A stretch of 64,000 nt of DNA, taken from positions 1,178,001-1,242,000 of the forward strand of contig NZ_JACDUR010000001.1 of the NCBI RefSeq assembly GCF_013761175.1. Reading direction: 5' to 3'. This document shows positions 1 to 14,183 of the stretch, piece by piece; position 1 is the stretch's first letter, and the number at the start of each line of letters is the position of its first letter. The stretch comes from Nonomuraea soli. Its GTDB lineage: Bacteria > Actinomycetota > Actinomycetes > Streptosporangiales > Streptosporangiaceae. Under the pieces are notes generated by a model that saw only the letters and a list, made by a program, of their open reading frames with translations, was not told the DNA's origin and did no database searches. A program made the translations under genes and the position numbers.

Positions 1-1257
1 CGCCTGGCCGAGCCCGTGGTGACGCAGCAGCGGCGGATAGATGCCGTGCGCCAGCTCGCGGACGGCGGCGTTGGCCTGGCGCACGTCGTCGCGCAGCTCC
101 TCCAGCAGCGCGGGAAGCGTGGCGGGCTCCTGGCGCAGCAGCTCGGCCGCCAGTCCCAGCTTGACGCTCAGCGCCGCCAGGTGCTGCTGGGCGCCGTCGT
201 GCAGGTCGCGCTCGATGGCGCGGCGCGAGGCGTCGGCGGCGGTCACGATGCGCAGCCGGGAGGCCTGCAGCTCCTCGTTGCGCCGCCGCAGCTCGGCCAG
301 GGAGGCCTGCAGCGCCGTGTCGAGACGCATGTTGTGCAGCGCCAGGGCGACCTGCCTGGCCAGCTCGACGAGGATGCGGTCGTCGTCGTCGGTGAAGTCG
401 CCCTCGCCGGGCGCTCGCCGTACGACCAGCAGGCCCAGCAACTCGCCCAGGTGCGCGGCCGGGGCGGCGCGCACCGGCGCCGGGCCGTCGAGCAGGGCGG
501 GCAGCCACACCGACAGCCACGTGTTGCCGCCGGTCCTGGTCCTGCCGACCACGACGCGCTCCTTGGCGTCGAGGACGAGCTCGGCCGCCTGCCGTTCCGG
601 CACGCTCGCTGCCAGGGAGAGCCGGCCGTCCGCGCCGACCCACACCTCGGCGCCCGCCGGGCCGAGCGTGGCCCTGAGCGACTCGACGAGCTGCAGCAGC
701 AGCTCGTCGAAGGGGACCGCGCGGCTCATCCTGGCGCCGAAGGAGGCCAGCAGCTCGGCCGGGTCGGGACCGTGGCGTTGCAGCAGGGAGTGGCCGAGCG
801 CCACCAGGCGGAAGCGCATCGGCAGCGCCAGCGCGACGGCGGTGATCGATGACAGGATGCCGGCCAGCAGGACGTCGCGCTCAGCGCCGACCGGTGAGCG
901 GCCCAGACCCACCACCACGGTCAGGTACACCGTCACGACCAGCACCGTCAGCCCCGCCACGACCAGCGACTCCACCAGGACGCGCCCGGCCAGCCGGGCG
1001 GTGGCGGGTAACCGGCCCAGGACCAGCCCGGCCGCCGGCAGCACCAGCGTCGCCGGCACCCACGGCAGAGGGGAGGCGGGGAAGCCGAGCAGCAGGTGCA
1101 GCGCCAGGAGTACGGCCTGCGCCGCGCCCGCGACGACCGTCGTGGCCGCCAGCCACTGCAGCCTCCTGCGGCGGGCGGCGGCCAGCCTCGCCACGCGCAG
1201 CACCAGGCCCACCACCAGCGCCATGACCCAGGTGAGCGCGAGCGAGGCGATGATCAC
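1..1257 (-). CDS. Two-component sensor histidine kinase, NarL/DegS type (3' end outside window)
   Basis: The first 419 codons of a membrane sensor kinase are visible; the ATPase domain lies beyond the window edge. The GTG start at 1257 follows the upstream stop by four bases and has a GGCGGAG Shine-Dalgarno sequence that overlaps the end of the permease gene. About four hydrophobic segments fill residues 1-130, followed by a GAF-like region (roughly 150-280) and a coiled linker. The dimerisation helix carries the motif ERDLHDGAQQHL, whose histidine is the expected autophosphorylation site of the HisKA_3 family. It is the third gene of a minus-strand operon with an ABC exporter, so it may sense envelope stress or a substrate of that exporter. 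The cognate regulator is probably just outside the window. The signal is not known. Confidence 0.88.
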   Translation of the reverse strand, partial: MIIASLALTWVMALVVGLVLRVARLAAARRRRLQWLAATTVVAGAAQAVLLALHLLLGFPASPLPWVPATLVLPAAGLVLGRLPATARLAGRVLVESLVVAGLTVLVVTVYLTVVVGLGRSPVGAERDVLLAGILSSITAVALALPMRFRLVALGHSLLQRHGPDPAELLASFGARMSRAVPFDELLLQLVESLRATLGPAGAEVWVGADGRLSLAASVPERQAAELVLDAKERVVVGRTRTGGNTWLSVWLPALLDGPAPVRAAPAAHLGELLGLLVVRRAPGEGDFTDDDDRILVELARQVALALHNMRLDTALQASLAELRRRNEELQASRLRIVTAADASRRAIERDLHDGAQQHLAALSVKLGLAAELLRQEPATLPALLEELRDDVRQANAAVRELAHGIYPPLLRHHGLGQA

Positions 1258-1261
1258 GGGC

Positions 1262-3640
1262 TCACTCCGCCCGGAGCACGTGGCCGATGCGCATGCGCGC
1301 GGCCCGCCGTCCCGGCCAGACCGCCAGCGCGTTGGCGACCAGCACCGCGACCGGCGTCACCAGCAGCAGCGCCCAGAACGCGATCGGCGGCTGGTAGAAC
1401 AGCGGCGTCTGGTCGGCGACCACCCGCCACAACGTGCGTCCCAGTGCCACTCCCAGGGGCACGCCGAAGCTCAGCCCGATCACCGCCAGCAGCGTCGCCT
1501 GCATGATCACCACGGTCCTGGCCTGGCGCCTGGTCATGCCCAGCGCCCGCATCACCGCGACCTCGACCGCGCGCCGCCGTACGGCTGTCGCCAGCGCGTG
1601 GCCGACCGCGCCCACGGCCAGGACCGCCAGGAAGACGGCGAGCAGGATCGGCAGGACCCGCAGGTTGCTGATCTCGGTGGCGGCCTCGGGCGGCTGCACG
1701 AAATCGACCGACATGGTGTTCTCGCCCGGCAGCGACCGCAGGGCTGCGGCCAGCCGTTCGTGCACGGCGGCCGGGTCGGCGCCGGGGCGCAGGGCCAGCA
1801 TCGCGCCGAAGTACTTGAAGCCGTCGCCGAACATGGCGCGGAAGCCGTCGCCGGTGAGCCAGCCACCCTCGTGGTACTCGTTGTGCGCGGCGGGCATGAC
1901 GAAGCCGACGCCGGTCACCCGCAGCTCGTGCCCGGAGAGGGTGACCACGTCGCCCACCTCGGCGCCCAGCGCGCGGGCCGACGACACGCCCAGGGCCACC
2001 TCGCCCGCGCCCGCGGGCATGCGTCCCTCGGTCAGCACCGCGTCGACGGGCGTGCCGTCCGGCTCGAAGGAGAACAGCGCGACGGAGGTGTCGTCGGCGT
2101 TGCCCACATCGCTGTAGGCCAGGGTCACCCCGGCGACGCCGGGATCGGCGGCGGCCAGGCGCGCGGCCTGCTCGGTCGGCCCGAAGACCCTGCCGCCCTC
2201 GCCCATGAAGAGCATGAGCTGGTAGGTCATGCCGAAACGGGCGGGATTGGACACCGCGTCGGTCACGCCGGCGGAGAAGGTGAAGGCCGCGAGCACGCCG
2301 AGCACCCCCGCGACCGCGCTGAACAGCGCCGGGCGGACGGGCACGCTGGTGCGGCCCCGGCCCGGCTCCAGGGCGAACCGGGCGCCGACCACCACCGGCA
2401 CCGGCAGCCCCGCCCGGGCGGCGGCGGTGGCCACGGCCGACCGGCGCGGGGCGCCCGGCGTCGTGAGCGCCAGCCGTCCCGCCAGCAGCGCCCCGGCCAG
2501 CACCAGCACCGGTACGGCCACCAGCCCCGCGATCAGCACAGGCCAGTCGGCGTCGAGGCCGGGATCCGGCTCGACCAGCGAGGCCGCGCCGATCGGGGTC
2601 CACCACGACGCGGCCAGGGCCAGCGCCACCCCCAGCGCCGCGCCCGCCACGGAGACCAGCACCGGCGCGGCTACCGCGGCGGCCAGCGACTGGCGGCCGG
2701 TCAGCCCGCTCGCGCGCAGCGCCTGGAGTTCGCCGACCGAGGCGGTGGTGTAGCGGGCGACCGACTGGCCCACCAGGACCATCGCGGCGATCAGGGCGGC
2801 CAGCGCGAAGGCCAGCAGCGAGTCGCGCTCGAAGCCCTGCATACGCTGCAGGTGGCGGGTCTTGTCGTGCAGGTTCATCAGCTCGATGTTGGTGCGGCCG
2901 GTCGCCTCGGCCAGGCTCTTGCTGAACGCGGGAATGGCCTGCTCGCCGCCGCGCAGCCGGACCAGGGCGTTGACGAAGCCGAAGTCGCGCCGGGCGCCCA
3001 GGAAGTTGTCGGTGTACCTCTGGACGAGGGCGGGGGAGGGGAACAGGTTGCCCGGCGTGGTGATGCTGTCGGAGAAGAACGGGGAGCGCACGACGCCGAC
3101 GATGCGCGCGGGCACCAGCGGTCCGCCGCCCGCGCCGCTCCACGTGCTGAGGTCCTCCGCCTGCTGCGGGGTCATCAGGCGCAGGGTCAGCGTGTCGCCC
3201 AGGCGCTTGCCGTACGTGGTGAGGAAGAGCGGGGTGGCGGCCACCTCGTTCGCCCGTGCCGGGTCGGGCACGCGGCCGTCGAGGACCACCGGGCGCTCGA
3301 TGGTGCGCATCGCCTCGGTGTCGGCGGGCGGCAGGTAGCCGAAGAACTCGGGCAGGCCCTCGACGAAGAACGGGGCGATCGCGATCCCGGACAGCGCCTC
3401 GACCTCGGGCAGCGCGCGGATCGGCGCCCAGTCGAAGCCGGGCTGGTTGGGCAGGGCGATCACGTCGGCGGGCAGGGTGCGGGCCGTCAGCCGCTCGATG
3501 GCGCTGTCGCCGCGCCTGGCGGCGGCGACGCCGGCCAGCACGGTGCCGGAGGCCAGCGCGATCAGCAGGCCGAGCGCCGTCAGGCTGCGCAGGCGCCGGC
3601 GTAACTCCAGCCGCAGCCAGTGGGCGGTCAGCGCGTTCAT
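1262..3640 (-). CDS. FtsX/MacB-type ABC transporter permease
   Basis: This 792-residue protein is the membrane subunit of an FtsX-like ABC system of the kind that moves lipoproteins, peptides or drugs out of the membrane rather than across it. It has an N-terminal membrane anchor (about residues 15-40), a large extracytoplasmic domain, a central set of transmembrane helices, a second periplasmic-type domain with the sequence YEGGWLTGDG region typical of MacB_PCD, and three C-terminal helices ending in the VMRALGMTRRQ coupling motif common to FtsX C-termini. The duplicated two-halves layout is usual for actinobacterial members. Its ATG overlaps the stop of the ATPase gene (ATGA), so the two are translationally coupled. 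The substrate is not evident. Confidence 0.9.
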   Translation of the reverse strand: MNALTAHWLRLELRRRLRSLTALGLLIALASGTVLAGVAAARRGDSAIERLTARTLPADVIALPNQPGFDWAPIRALPEVEALSGIAIAPFFVEGLPEFFGYLPPADTEAMRTIERPVVLDGRVPDPARANEVAATPLFLTTYGKRLGDTLTLRLMTPQQAEDLSTWSGAGGGPLVPARIVGVVRSPFFSDSITTPGNLFPSPALVQRYTDNFLGARRDFGFVNALVRLRGGEQAIPAFSKSLAEATGRTNIELMNLHDKTRHLQRMQGFERDSLLAFALAALIAAMVLVGQSVARYTTASVGELQALRASGLTGRQSLAAAVAAPVLVSVAGAALGVALALAASWWTPIGAASLVEPDPGLDADWPVLIAGLVAVPVLVLAGALLAGRLALTTPGAPRRSAVATAAARAGLPVPVVVGARFALEPGRGRTSVPVRPALFSAVAGVLGVLAAFTFSAGVTDAVSNPARFGMTYQLMLFMGEGGRVFGPTEQAARLAAADPGVAGVTLAYSDVGNADDTSVALFSFEPDGTPVDAVLTEGRMPAGAGEVALGVSSARALGAEVGDVVTLSGHELRVTGVGFVMPAAHNEYHEGGWLTGDGFRAMFGDGFKYFGAMLALRPGADPAAVHERLAAALRSLPGENTMSVDFVQPPEAATEISNLRVLPILLAVFLAVLAVGAVGHALATAVRRRAVEVAVMRALGMTRRQARTVVIMQATLLAVIGLSFGVPLGVALGRTLWRVVADQTPLFYQPPIAFWALLLVTPVAVLVANALAVWPGRRAARMRIGHVLRAE

Positions 3641-4299
3641 GCGACCCGCCCGTCGCGCATCAGGATCGCCCGGCTCGCGCCCGCGGCGACCTCGGGGGAG
3701 TGCGTGACCATGATGATCGTCTGGCCGTCGTCGTGCAGGCGGCGGAACAGCTCCAGCACCTCCAGCCCGCCCTCGCTGTCGAGCGCGCCGGTGGGCTCGT
3801 CGGCCAGCAGCAGCGTCGGCGCGTTGACCAGGGCGCGGGCGATCGCCAGGCGCTGGCGCTGCCCGCCGGAGAGCACCGAGGGCAGCTGCTGCGCCCGCTC
3901 GCCCAGTCCGAGCAGGTCGAGCAGGTCACGGGCCCGCGACTCGGCCGCCCTGCGCCGCATCCCGGCCAGCAGCCCCGGCATGACCAGGTTGTCGAGCGCC
4001 GAGACGCCGTCGAGCAGGTTGAAGAACTGGAAGACGAACCCCACGTGGTGGCGGCGGAAGCGCGCCAGCCAGTCGTCCTCGCGCCCGTCGACGCGCTCAC
4101 CCGCGACCTCGACCGTGCCCTCGTCGACGACGTCGAGCCCGGCGATCACGTTGAGCAGCGTCGACTTGCCGCAGCCGGAGGGCCCCATGACGGCGACGAA
4201 CTCGCCTTGCGCCACCTCCAGGTCCACGCCGCGCAGAGCCCGCACCGGCGCCAGCTCGGCGGCGAACGTGCGCCGCGCGCCCTTGACCCGCACCGCCAT
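3637..4299 (-). CDS. LolD/MacB-type ABC transporter ATP-binding protein
   Basis: A 220-residue ATPase that powers the adjacent FtsX-like permease. Walker A is GPSGCGKST, the signature is LSGGQRQRLAIARAL, Walker B is LLLADEPTGALD and the switch histidine is in MVTHSP; this set is characteristic of the LolD/MacB/FtsE class. I placed the start at the ATG at 4299, giving MAVRVKG, because GGTGAG lies just upstream; a GTG five codons earlier (4314) is possible. The gene is first in a minus-strand operon with the permease and the sensor kinase. It faces gltB across about 250 bp. Confidence 0.92.
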   Translation of the reverse strand: MAVRVKGARRTFAAELAPVRALRGVDLEVAQGEFVAVMGPSGCGKSTLLNVIAGLDVVDEGTVEVAGERVDGREDDWLARFRRHHVGFVFQFFNLLDGVSALDNLVMPGLLAGMRRRAAESRARDLLDLLGLGERAQQLPSVLSGGQRQRLAIARALVNAPTLLLADEPTGALDSEGGLEVLELFRRLHDDGQTIIMVTHSPEVAAGASRAILMRDGRVA

Positions 4300-4547
4300 C
4301 GTCGTCTCACCCACGAGGGCATTCAACCGGGCGTGCGAGCCGGGTGGAAGGGTGCTAGCACCCCCGGAGATCCCGCGTGATGGGATAGCGCATTCCAGAT
4401 GGCAAGACCCGGCTAATGTTCGCGATCCGGACCTGGTGGGCACTATTCCGGCGAGGTGCGGTAACCTTCTACGCACGAACGCAGCAGGGCCAACGTCGTC
4501 CCCGCCTGCAAGCAAGTGACGCAGACGAAGACGACGGGAGGGTTTCT
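4300..4547. promoter_or_regulatory. Divergent intergenic region between ABC exporter and gltB
   Basis: These 248 bases hold the promoters of both divergent operons. I see a slightly AT-richer stretch around 4380-4480 and the gltB ribosome-binding site GGGAGGG at 4536-4542, but no promoter pair good enough to place exactly. Confidence 0.4.
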
Positions 4548-9058
<4,511 letters not shown>

Positions 9059-9062
<4 letters not shown>

Positions 9063-9211
9063 CCAAGTTCGTCAACACTCCTGGCGCCGGGCCCCGCCGT
9101 ACGGTCTCCCGGGCCCTCGTGGCCCGCACGCTCGTCCCGCGCACCCTCGCCCCGAGGTCGCTCACCCCGCGAGTCCTCGCCCAGACGAAGATCCAGACGA
9201 AGGAGGCGTAA
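9059..9211 (+). CDS. Small basic ORF between gltB and gltD (50 aa, pentapeptide repeats)
   Basis: An open frame of 50 codons starts with an ATG that overlaps the gltB stop (ATGA) and ends three bases before gltD. I do not recognise the product. Residues 18-42 consist of five tandem five-residue units, [20 protein letters not shown] and RVLAQ, followed by a polar tail [10 protein letters not shown]; the product would be strongly basic. The GGAGG that serves gltD lies inside its last codons. The coupling start and intact frame argue for translation, but the repeat could also be a 15-bp minisatellite that happens to be open. It could act only as a translational bridge between gltB and gltD. Confidence 0.45.
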
Positions 9212-9214
9212 CCG

Positions 9215-10666
<1,452 letters not shown>

Positions 10667-10677
10667 CGAGAACGTGG

Positions 10678-10709
10678 AAGGTCCCGCCCGGCGGCCCGGG
10701 CGGGACCTT
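10678..10709 (+). terminator. Hairpin terminator after gltD
   Basis: A perfect 13-bp stem (AAGGTCCCGCCCG paired with its complement) closes a six-base loop, 12 bases after the gltD stop. The first 11 bases of the stem are identical to the pyk terminator at 15622. A short T-poor tail is normal for high-GC actinomycetes. Confidence 0.88.
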
Positions 10710-10763
10710 CTGCCTTTGCGGGTGGTAACGCCGGGGTTATGTCCGTCCCGGTGAAATCGGGCC

Positions 10764-12176
10764 GTGCTCTCGCTGCTGTCACGCCATCGCCCCTTCGCCG
10801 TGATCATCGCTCTGGCCCTGCTGGTCAGAGCCGCGGTCGTCCTCGGCTATCCGCCGGCCCGGCTGTACTGGGGCGACTCCTTCTCCTACCTGGACATCGC
10901 CCTCGACCTGCGCCCGGAGCCGACGCTGCGGCCGGTCGGCTATCCGCTGTTCCTGCGGGCCCTGGCGCCGCTGCACAGCGTGGCGGCCGTGGCGGTGGTG
11001 CAGCACCTGATCGGCGTCGCCACCGGTGTCCTCGTCTACGCCGTGGCGCGCCGCCGCTCAGCGCCCGCCTGGGCGGCGAACGCCGCCACCCTGCCGGGCC
11101 TGTTCGGCGAGGGGTTCCTGCGCCTGGAGCACGCGATCCTGGCCGACACGCTGTTCGTCTTCCTGATCGTGGCGGCGCTGGCGGTCGTGCTGTGGCGGAC
11201 GGACCTGGGCCATCGGGCCGCGCTGGCGGCCGGGGTGCTGCTGGCCTACGCCACCCTGGTGCGCACGATCGGCGTGCTGCTGATCGGCGTGGTGATCGTC
11301 GTGCTGACCGTGGCACTGCTCCTCCGGCGCCGGGGCCTGCGCCCGCTGCTGACCTTCGCCGCCGCGGCCACCCTGCCGCTCGCCTGCTACGCCGCCTGGT
11401 ACGGCACGCATCACGGCAGGTTCGCCGTCAGCGGCGCCGACGGCGTCATGTTGTGGGCACGCACGATGACCTTCGCCGACTGCGCGAAGATCAGGCCACC
11501 GGCCGACCTGGCCGCCCTGTGCCCGAACGGCACCGTGACCGACGCGGCCTCCGAATACGTCTGGCACCCGGAGTCGGCCGTCAACCTGCTGCCGGGCGGC
11601 GCCTTCGCCAACAACGACCGCGCCCGCGGCTTCGCGCTGCGCGCCATCGCCGCGCAGCCGCTCGACTACCTGTGGCACGTGGCCAAGGACACCTCCATCG
11701 CCTTCCGCTGGACACCGGAACCGCATCCCGACCGGACCACGCCCGCCTTCGGCTTCGCCCACGGCCGGTGGGACCTGCCCGGCGTGCCGCTGGTCGAGCG
11801 GCTCAGGCGCGACTACGCGCCCGACATCGGGGCGATGCGGTCGGTCTCGCCGTACGCCGACCTGCTGATCGCCTACCAGTACGCCGCCCACCTGCGCGGG
11901 CCGGTGCTGCTGGCCGTCCTGGTGGCGGGCGCGCTGCGGCCGCGGCGCACGCTCCTGCCGTGGGCGGCGGCGATGACCTTGCTGGTGGGACCGGTCGCGG
12001 TGCTCGACTTCGACCATCGCTACGTGCTGCCCGCGATCCCCGTGGCGTGCCTGGCCGCCGCGCTGGCGGCGGTTCGCCGCCCAACCCAGCTAGCATTTAC
12101 CGAAATGTCAGGATTTATTGCTTCGCGCAAACCATCTCAAGACGTCGCACGTCTTAAGGCAGTAAAGGGGGCATAG
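10764..12176 (+). CDS. Polytopic membrane protein, GT-C/glycosyltransferase 39-like
   Basis: A 470-residue integral membrane protein with about ten hydrophobic segments. The first extracellular loop begins with an acidic motif (YWGDSFSYLDIA) of the kind that binds the lipid-phosphate sugar in GT-C fold glycosyltransferases (PMT, ArnT, GT39 families), and the helices are spaced as in those proteins. Acceptor and donor cannot be told. The start is a GTG at 10764 without a clear ribosome-binding site. The last 30 codons, after the final helix, are AT-rich with A/T third positions, unlike the rest of the gene, and contain palindromes; this stretch is probably the control region of the protease gene that starts on the next base (12177). 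Confidence 0.62.
   Translation: MLSLLSRHRPFAVIIALALLVRAAVVLGYPPARLYWGDSFSYLDIALDLRPEPTLRPVGYPLFLRALAPLHSVAAVAVVQHLIGVATGVLVYAVARRRSAPAWAANAATLPGLFGEGFLRLEHAILADTLFVFLIVAALAVVLWRTDLGHRAALAAGVLLAYATLVRTIGVLLIGVVIVVLTVALLLRRRGLRPLLTFAAAATLPLACYAAWYGTHHGRFAVSGADGVMLWARTMTFADCAKIRPPADLAALCPNGTVTDAASEYVWHPESAVNLLPGGAFANNDRARGFALRAIAAQPLDYLWHVAKDTSIAFRWTPEPHPDRTTPAFGFAHGRWDLPGVPLVERLRRDYAPDIGAMRSVSPYADLLIAYQYAAHLRGPVLLAVLVAGALRPRRTLLPWAAAMTLLVGPVAVLDFDHRYVLPAIPVACLAAALAAVRRPTQLAFTEMSGFIASRKPSQDVARLKAVKGA
12094..12107 (+). promoter_or_regulatory. Inverted repeat CATTT-ACCG-AAATG upstream of subtilase gene
   Basis: Perfect five-base arms (12094-12098 and 12103-12107) separated by ACCG. It lies in the AT-rich stretch at the end of the membrane-protein gene, 70 bases before the subtilase start. 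It may be an operator or part of the promoter; no regulator is assigned. Confidence 0.3.
12139..12155 (+). promoter_or_regulatory. Operator-like palindrome AAGACGT-CGC-ACGTCTT
   Basis: Perfect seven-base inverted repeat with a three-base centre, ending 21 bases before the ATG of the subtilase lipoprotein. Its position between the likely promoter and the start codon suits a repressor site or an mRNA hairpin. It sits inside the 3' end of the upstream frame, where codon use is atypical. Confidence 0.5.
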
Positions 12177-13772
12177 ATGGGCAAGATCGGCGCAGCGGCC
12201 ATGGCGGTGGCGATGGCGGCCTCAATGCTCGCCTGCGCCCCCGCCTCGCCCCGATCGGCGCACACCGACAGCTACCTCGTCTTCTACGCCGACCCGGCAG
12301 GCGCCAGGTCCGCCGTCGAGCGGGCCGGTGGACGCTTCGTCAGCGACGAGCCGAAACTCGGCTACCTCATCGCGGAAGGCGACCGCTCGCTGCCCGACGA
12401 GCTCGACGGCGACCCGGCCGTGGCCGGCGTCTCCACCGACGGTGTGATCGGCCGCGCCACCGCCGTCCCCGCCGCGATGCCCGCCGCGATGCCCGATGTG
12501 TCGTCCATGACGCGCAAGGGCGACCCCGCCAAGGCCGAGCCGCTGGCCCGCCGCCAGTGGGACATGAAGATGATCGGCGCCGACCGCGCCAACGCCGTCC
12601 TGCCCGGCTCGAAGAAGGTCCTGGTCGGCGTCATCGACACCGGCGTCGACGGCAGGCACCCCGACATCGCCCCCAACTTCAACCGCGAGCTGTCGCGCAA
12701 CTTCGTCACCGACATCCCCAAGGACGCCGACGGCGAGGAACTCGACGGCCCGTGCGAGGTCAAGAGCTGCAAGGACCCCGTGGACGTGGACGACGACGGC
12801 CACGGCACCCACGTGGCCGGCACGATCGCCTCCCCGGTCAACGGCATCGGCATCGCCGGCGTCGCCCCGAACGTGCAGATCGTCAACCTGCGCGCCGGCC
12901 AGGACTCCGGCTTCTTCTTCCTCAAGGCCAGCCTCGACGCCCTCACCTACGCCGCCGACATCGGCGTCGACGTGGTCAACATGAGCTACTACGTCGACCC
13001 GTGGCTGTTCAACTGCGCTGACAACAAGGCCGACACCAAGAAGCAGCGCCAGCAGCAGCGAGCCATCGTCACCGGCATGCAGCGCGCCCTCGACTACGCC
13101 CGCGGCAAGGGCGTCACGCTGATCAGCGCCCTCGGCAACGGCTCCACCGACCTCGGCGACCCGCGCTCCGACGAGGGCAGCCCCAACTACCCGCCCGGCC
13201 GCGAGAAGACCCGCCGCGTCGACAACTCCTGCATCAACGTGCCCGCCGAGTCCAAGGGCGTCATCTCCGTGGCCGCCGTCGCCCCCAGCGGCACGAAGGC
13301 CGGCTACTCCGACTACGGCCTGGAGCAGACCGACCTGTCCGCGCCCGGCGGCGACATCAGCGACGGCAGCGGCATCGCGGTCACCCGCTCCATCCTGGCC
13401 CCCGCCCCCGAGCACGTGCTGCGCGCCACCGGCAAGCTCGACGCCGACGGCAGCCCGAACACCAGCGAGGTCGTGCGCGACTGCACCGCCGGCCCCTGCT
13501 CGTACTACCAGTACCTCGACGGCACCTCGATGGCCGCGCCGCACGCCACCGGCGTCGCCGCCCTGCTGATCAGCCGCTTCGGCAAGCCCGGCAAGGGAGG
13601 CCTGCACCTGGACCCGGCCACCGTCGAGAAGTACCTGTACGGCACCGCCACGAAGAAGGCCTGCCCGGCCTCCTACCCGCTGGGCCACAAGTGCGAGGGC
13701 GACAAGGCCAGGAACGGCTTCTACGGCCGCGGCGTCGTGGACGCGTTCAAGGCCGCGACGTTCCGGCCCTGA
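12177..13772 (+). CDS. Subtilisin-like serine protease (S8), lipoprotein
   Basis: A 531-residue secreted protease anchored to the membrane. The N-terminus is a lipoprotein signal peptide with the lipobox SMLAC (Cys20). Residues about 30-95 form an I9-type inhibitory propeptide. The catalytic triad is visible as Asp154 (GVIDTGVDG), His209 (DGHGTHVAG) and Ser451 (DGTSMAAPH). Four cysteines in the catalytic part (for example CEVKSC) may form disulphides. The ATG directly follows the stop of the preceding gene, with GGGGG just upstream. A perfect palindrome precedes the start and suggests dedicated regulation. Substrate unknown; function is extracytoplasmic proteolysis. Confidence 0.93.
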   Translation: MGKIGAAAMAVAMAASMLACAPASPRSAHTDSYLVFYADPAGARSAVERAGGRFVSDEPKLGYLIAEGDRSLPDELDGDPAVAGVSTDGVIGRATAVPAAMPAAMPDVSSMTRKGDPAKAEPLARRQWDMKMIGADRANAVLPGSKKVLVGVIDTGVDGRHPDIAPNFNRELSRNFVTDIPKDADGEELDGPCEVKSCKDPVDVDDDGHGTHVAGTIASPVNGIGIAGVAPNVQIVNLRAGQDSGFFFLKASLDALTYAADIGVDVVNMSYYVDPWLFNCADNKADTKKQRQQQRAIVTGMQRALDYARGKGVTLISALGNGSTDLGDPRSDEGSPNYPPGREKTRRVDNSCINVPAESKGVISVAAVAPSGTKAGYSDYGLEQTDLSAPGGDISDGSGIAVTRSILAPAPEHVLRATGKLDADGSPNTSEVVRDCTAGPCSYYQYLDGTSMAAPHATGVAALLISRFGKPGKGGLHLDPATVEKYLYGTATKKACPASYPLGHKCEGDKARNGFYGRGVVDAFKAATFRP

Positions 13773-13784
13773 CCTTCCGCGACG

Positions 13785-13798
13785 TAGGGTCGGCGCCA
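13785..13798 (+). promoter_or_regulatory. -10 box of leaderless promoter, TAGGGT-N7-ATG
   Basis: TAGGGT at 13785-13790 ends seven bases before the ATG of the DUF2784 gene, so transcription would begin at the start codon. No ribosome-binding site is present and no good -35 was found. Confidence 0.5.
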
Positions 13799-14148
13799 TG
13801 ATGTATCGCCTGATCGGGGAAGCCGCGATGGTGGTGCACTTCCTCTTTCTCGCCTTCATGGCCGTCGGCGGCTTCCTGGCCTGGCGCTGGAAATGGCTGA
13901 TCTGGCCGCATCTGGCGGTCGCGGCCTGGGGGATCGTCTCGGTCGTCACCGGCATCGAGTGCCCGCTCACCGTCGTGGAGAACTGGGGCCGCCACCACGC
14001 CGGCCTGGCGGGCCTGCGGCCGGGCGGCTTCATCGACACCTACATCGAAGGCGTAATCTATCCGGAGGAACACACAAATCTGGTACGGCTAGGCGTCGTG
14101 ATCCTGGTGTTGACCTCCTGGACCGGTTTTGTTCTCCGAAGACGGTGA
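13798..14148 (+). CDS. DUF2784 family membrane protein
   Basis: A 116-residue protein with three to four transmembrane helices. The pattern, helix - WRWKWLIWPHLA - helix - GIECPLT - ENWGRHHAG - final helix, matches the DUF2784 family, whose function is unknown. The conserved ECPLT with the nearby WG and HH residues suggests a metal or haem site, but that is speculation. It is read from its own apparent leaderless promoter and ends 35 bases before pyk. Confidence 0.85.
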   Translation: MMYRLIGEAAMVVHFLFLAFMAVGGFLAWRWKWLIWPHLAVAAWGIVSVVTGIECPLTVVENWGRHHAGLAGLRPGGFIDTYIEGVIYPEEHTNLVRLGVVILVLTSWTGFVLRRR

Positions 14149-14183
14149 CTGCCAAGTGGTCTGTACCAATTAAGGTAGGACCT

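Noticed and set aside
41..3604. Very long plus-strand open frame over the kinase and permease genes
   Set aside because: It is the antisense of the FtsX permease and histidine kinase, both of which have clear motifs. In 70% GC DNA, long antisense frames are common; composition is Arg/Gly/Ala low complexity.
13893..14183. N-terminal extension of pyruvate kinase
   Set aside because: The extension overlaps the DUF2784 gene in another frame. The GTG at 14184 has a ribosome-binding site and gives the canonical enzyme start.
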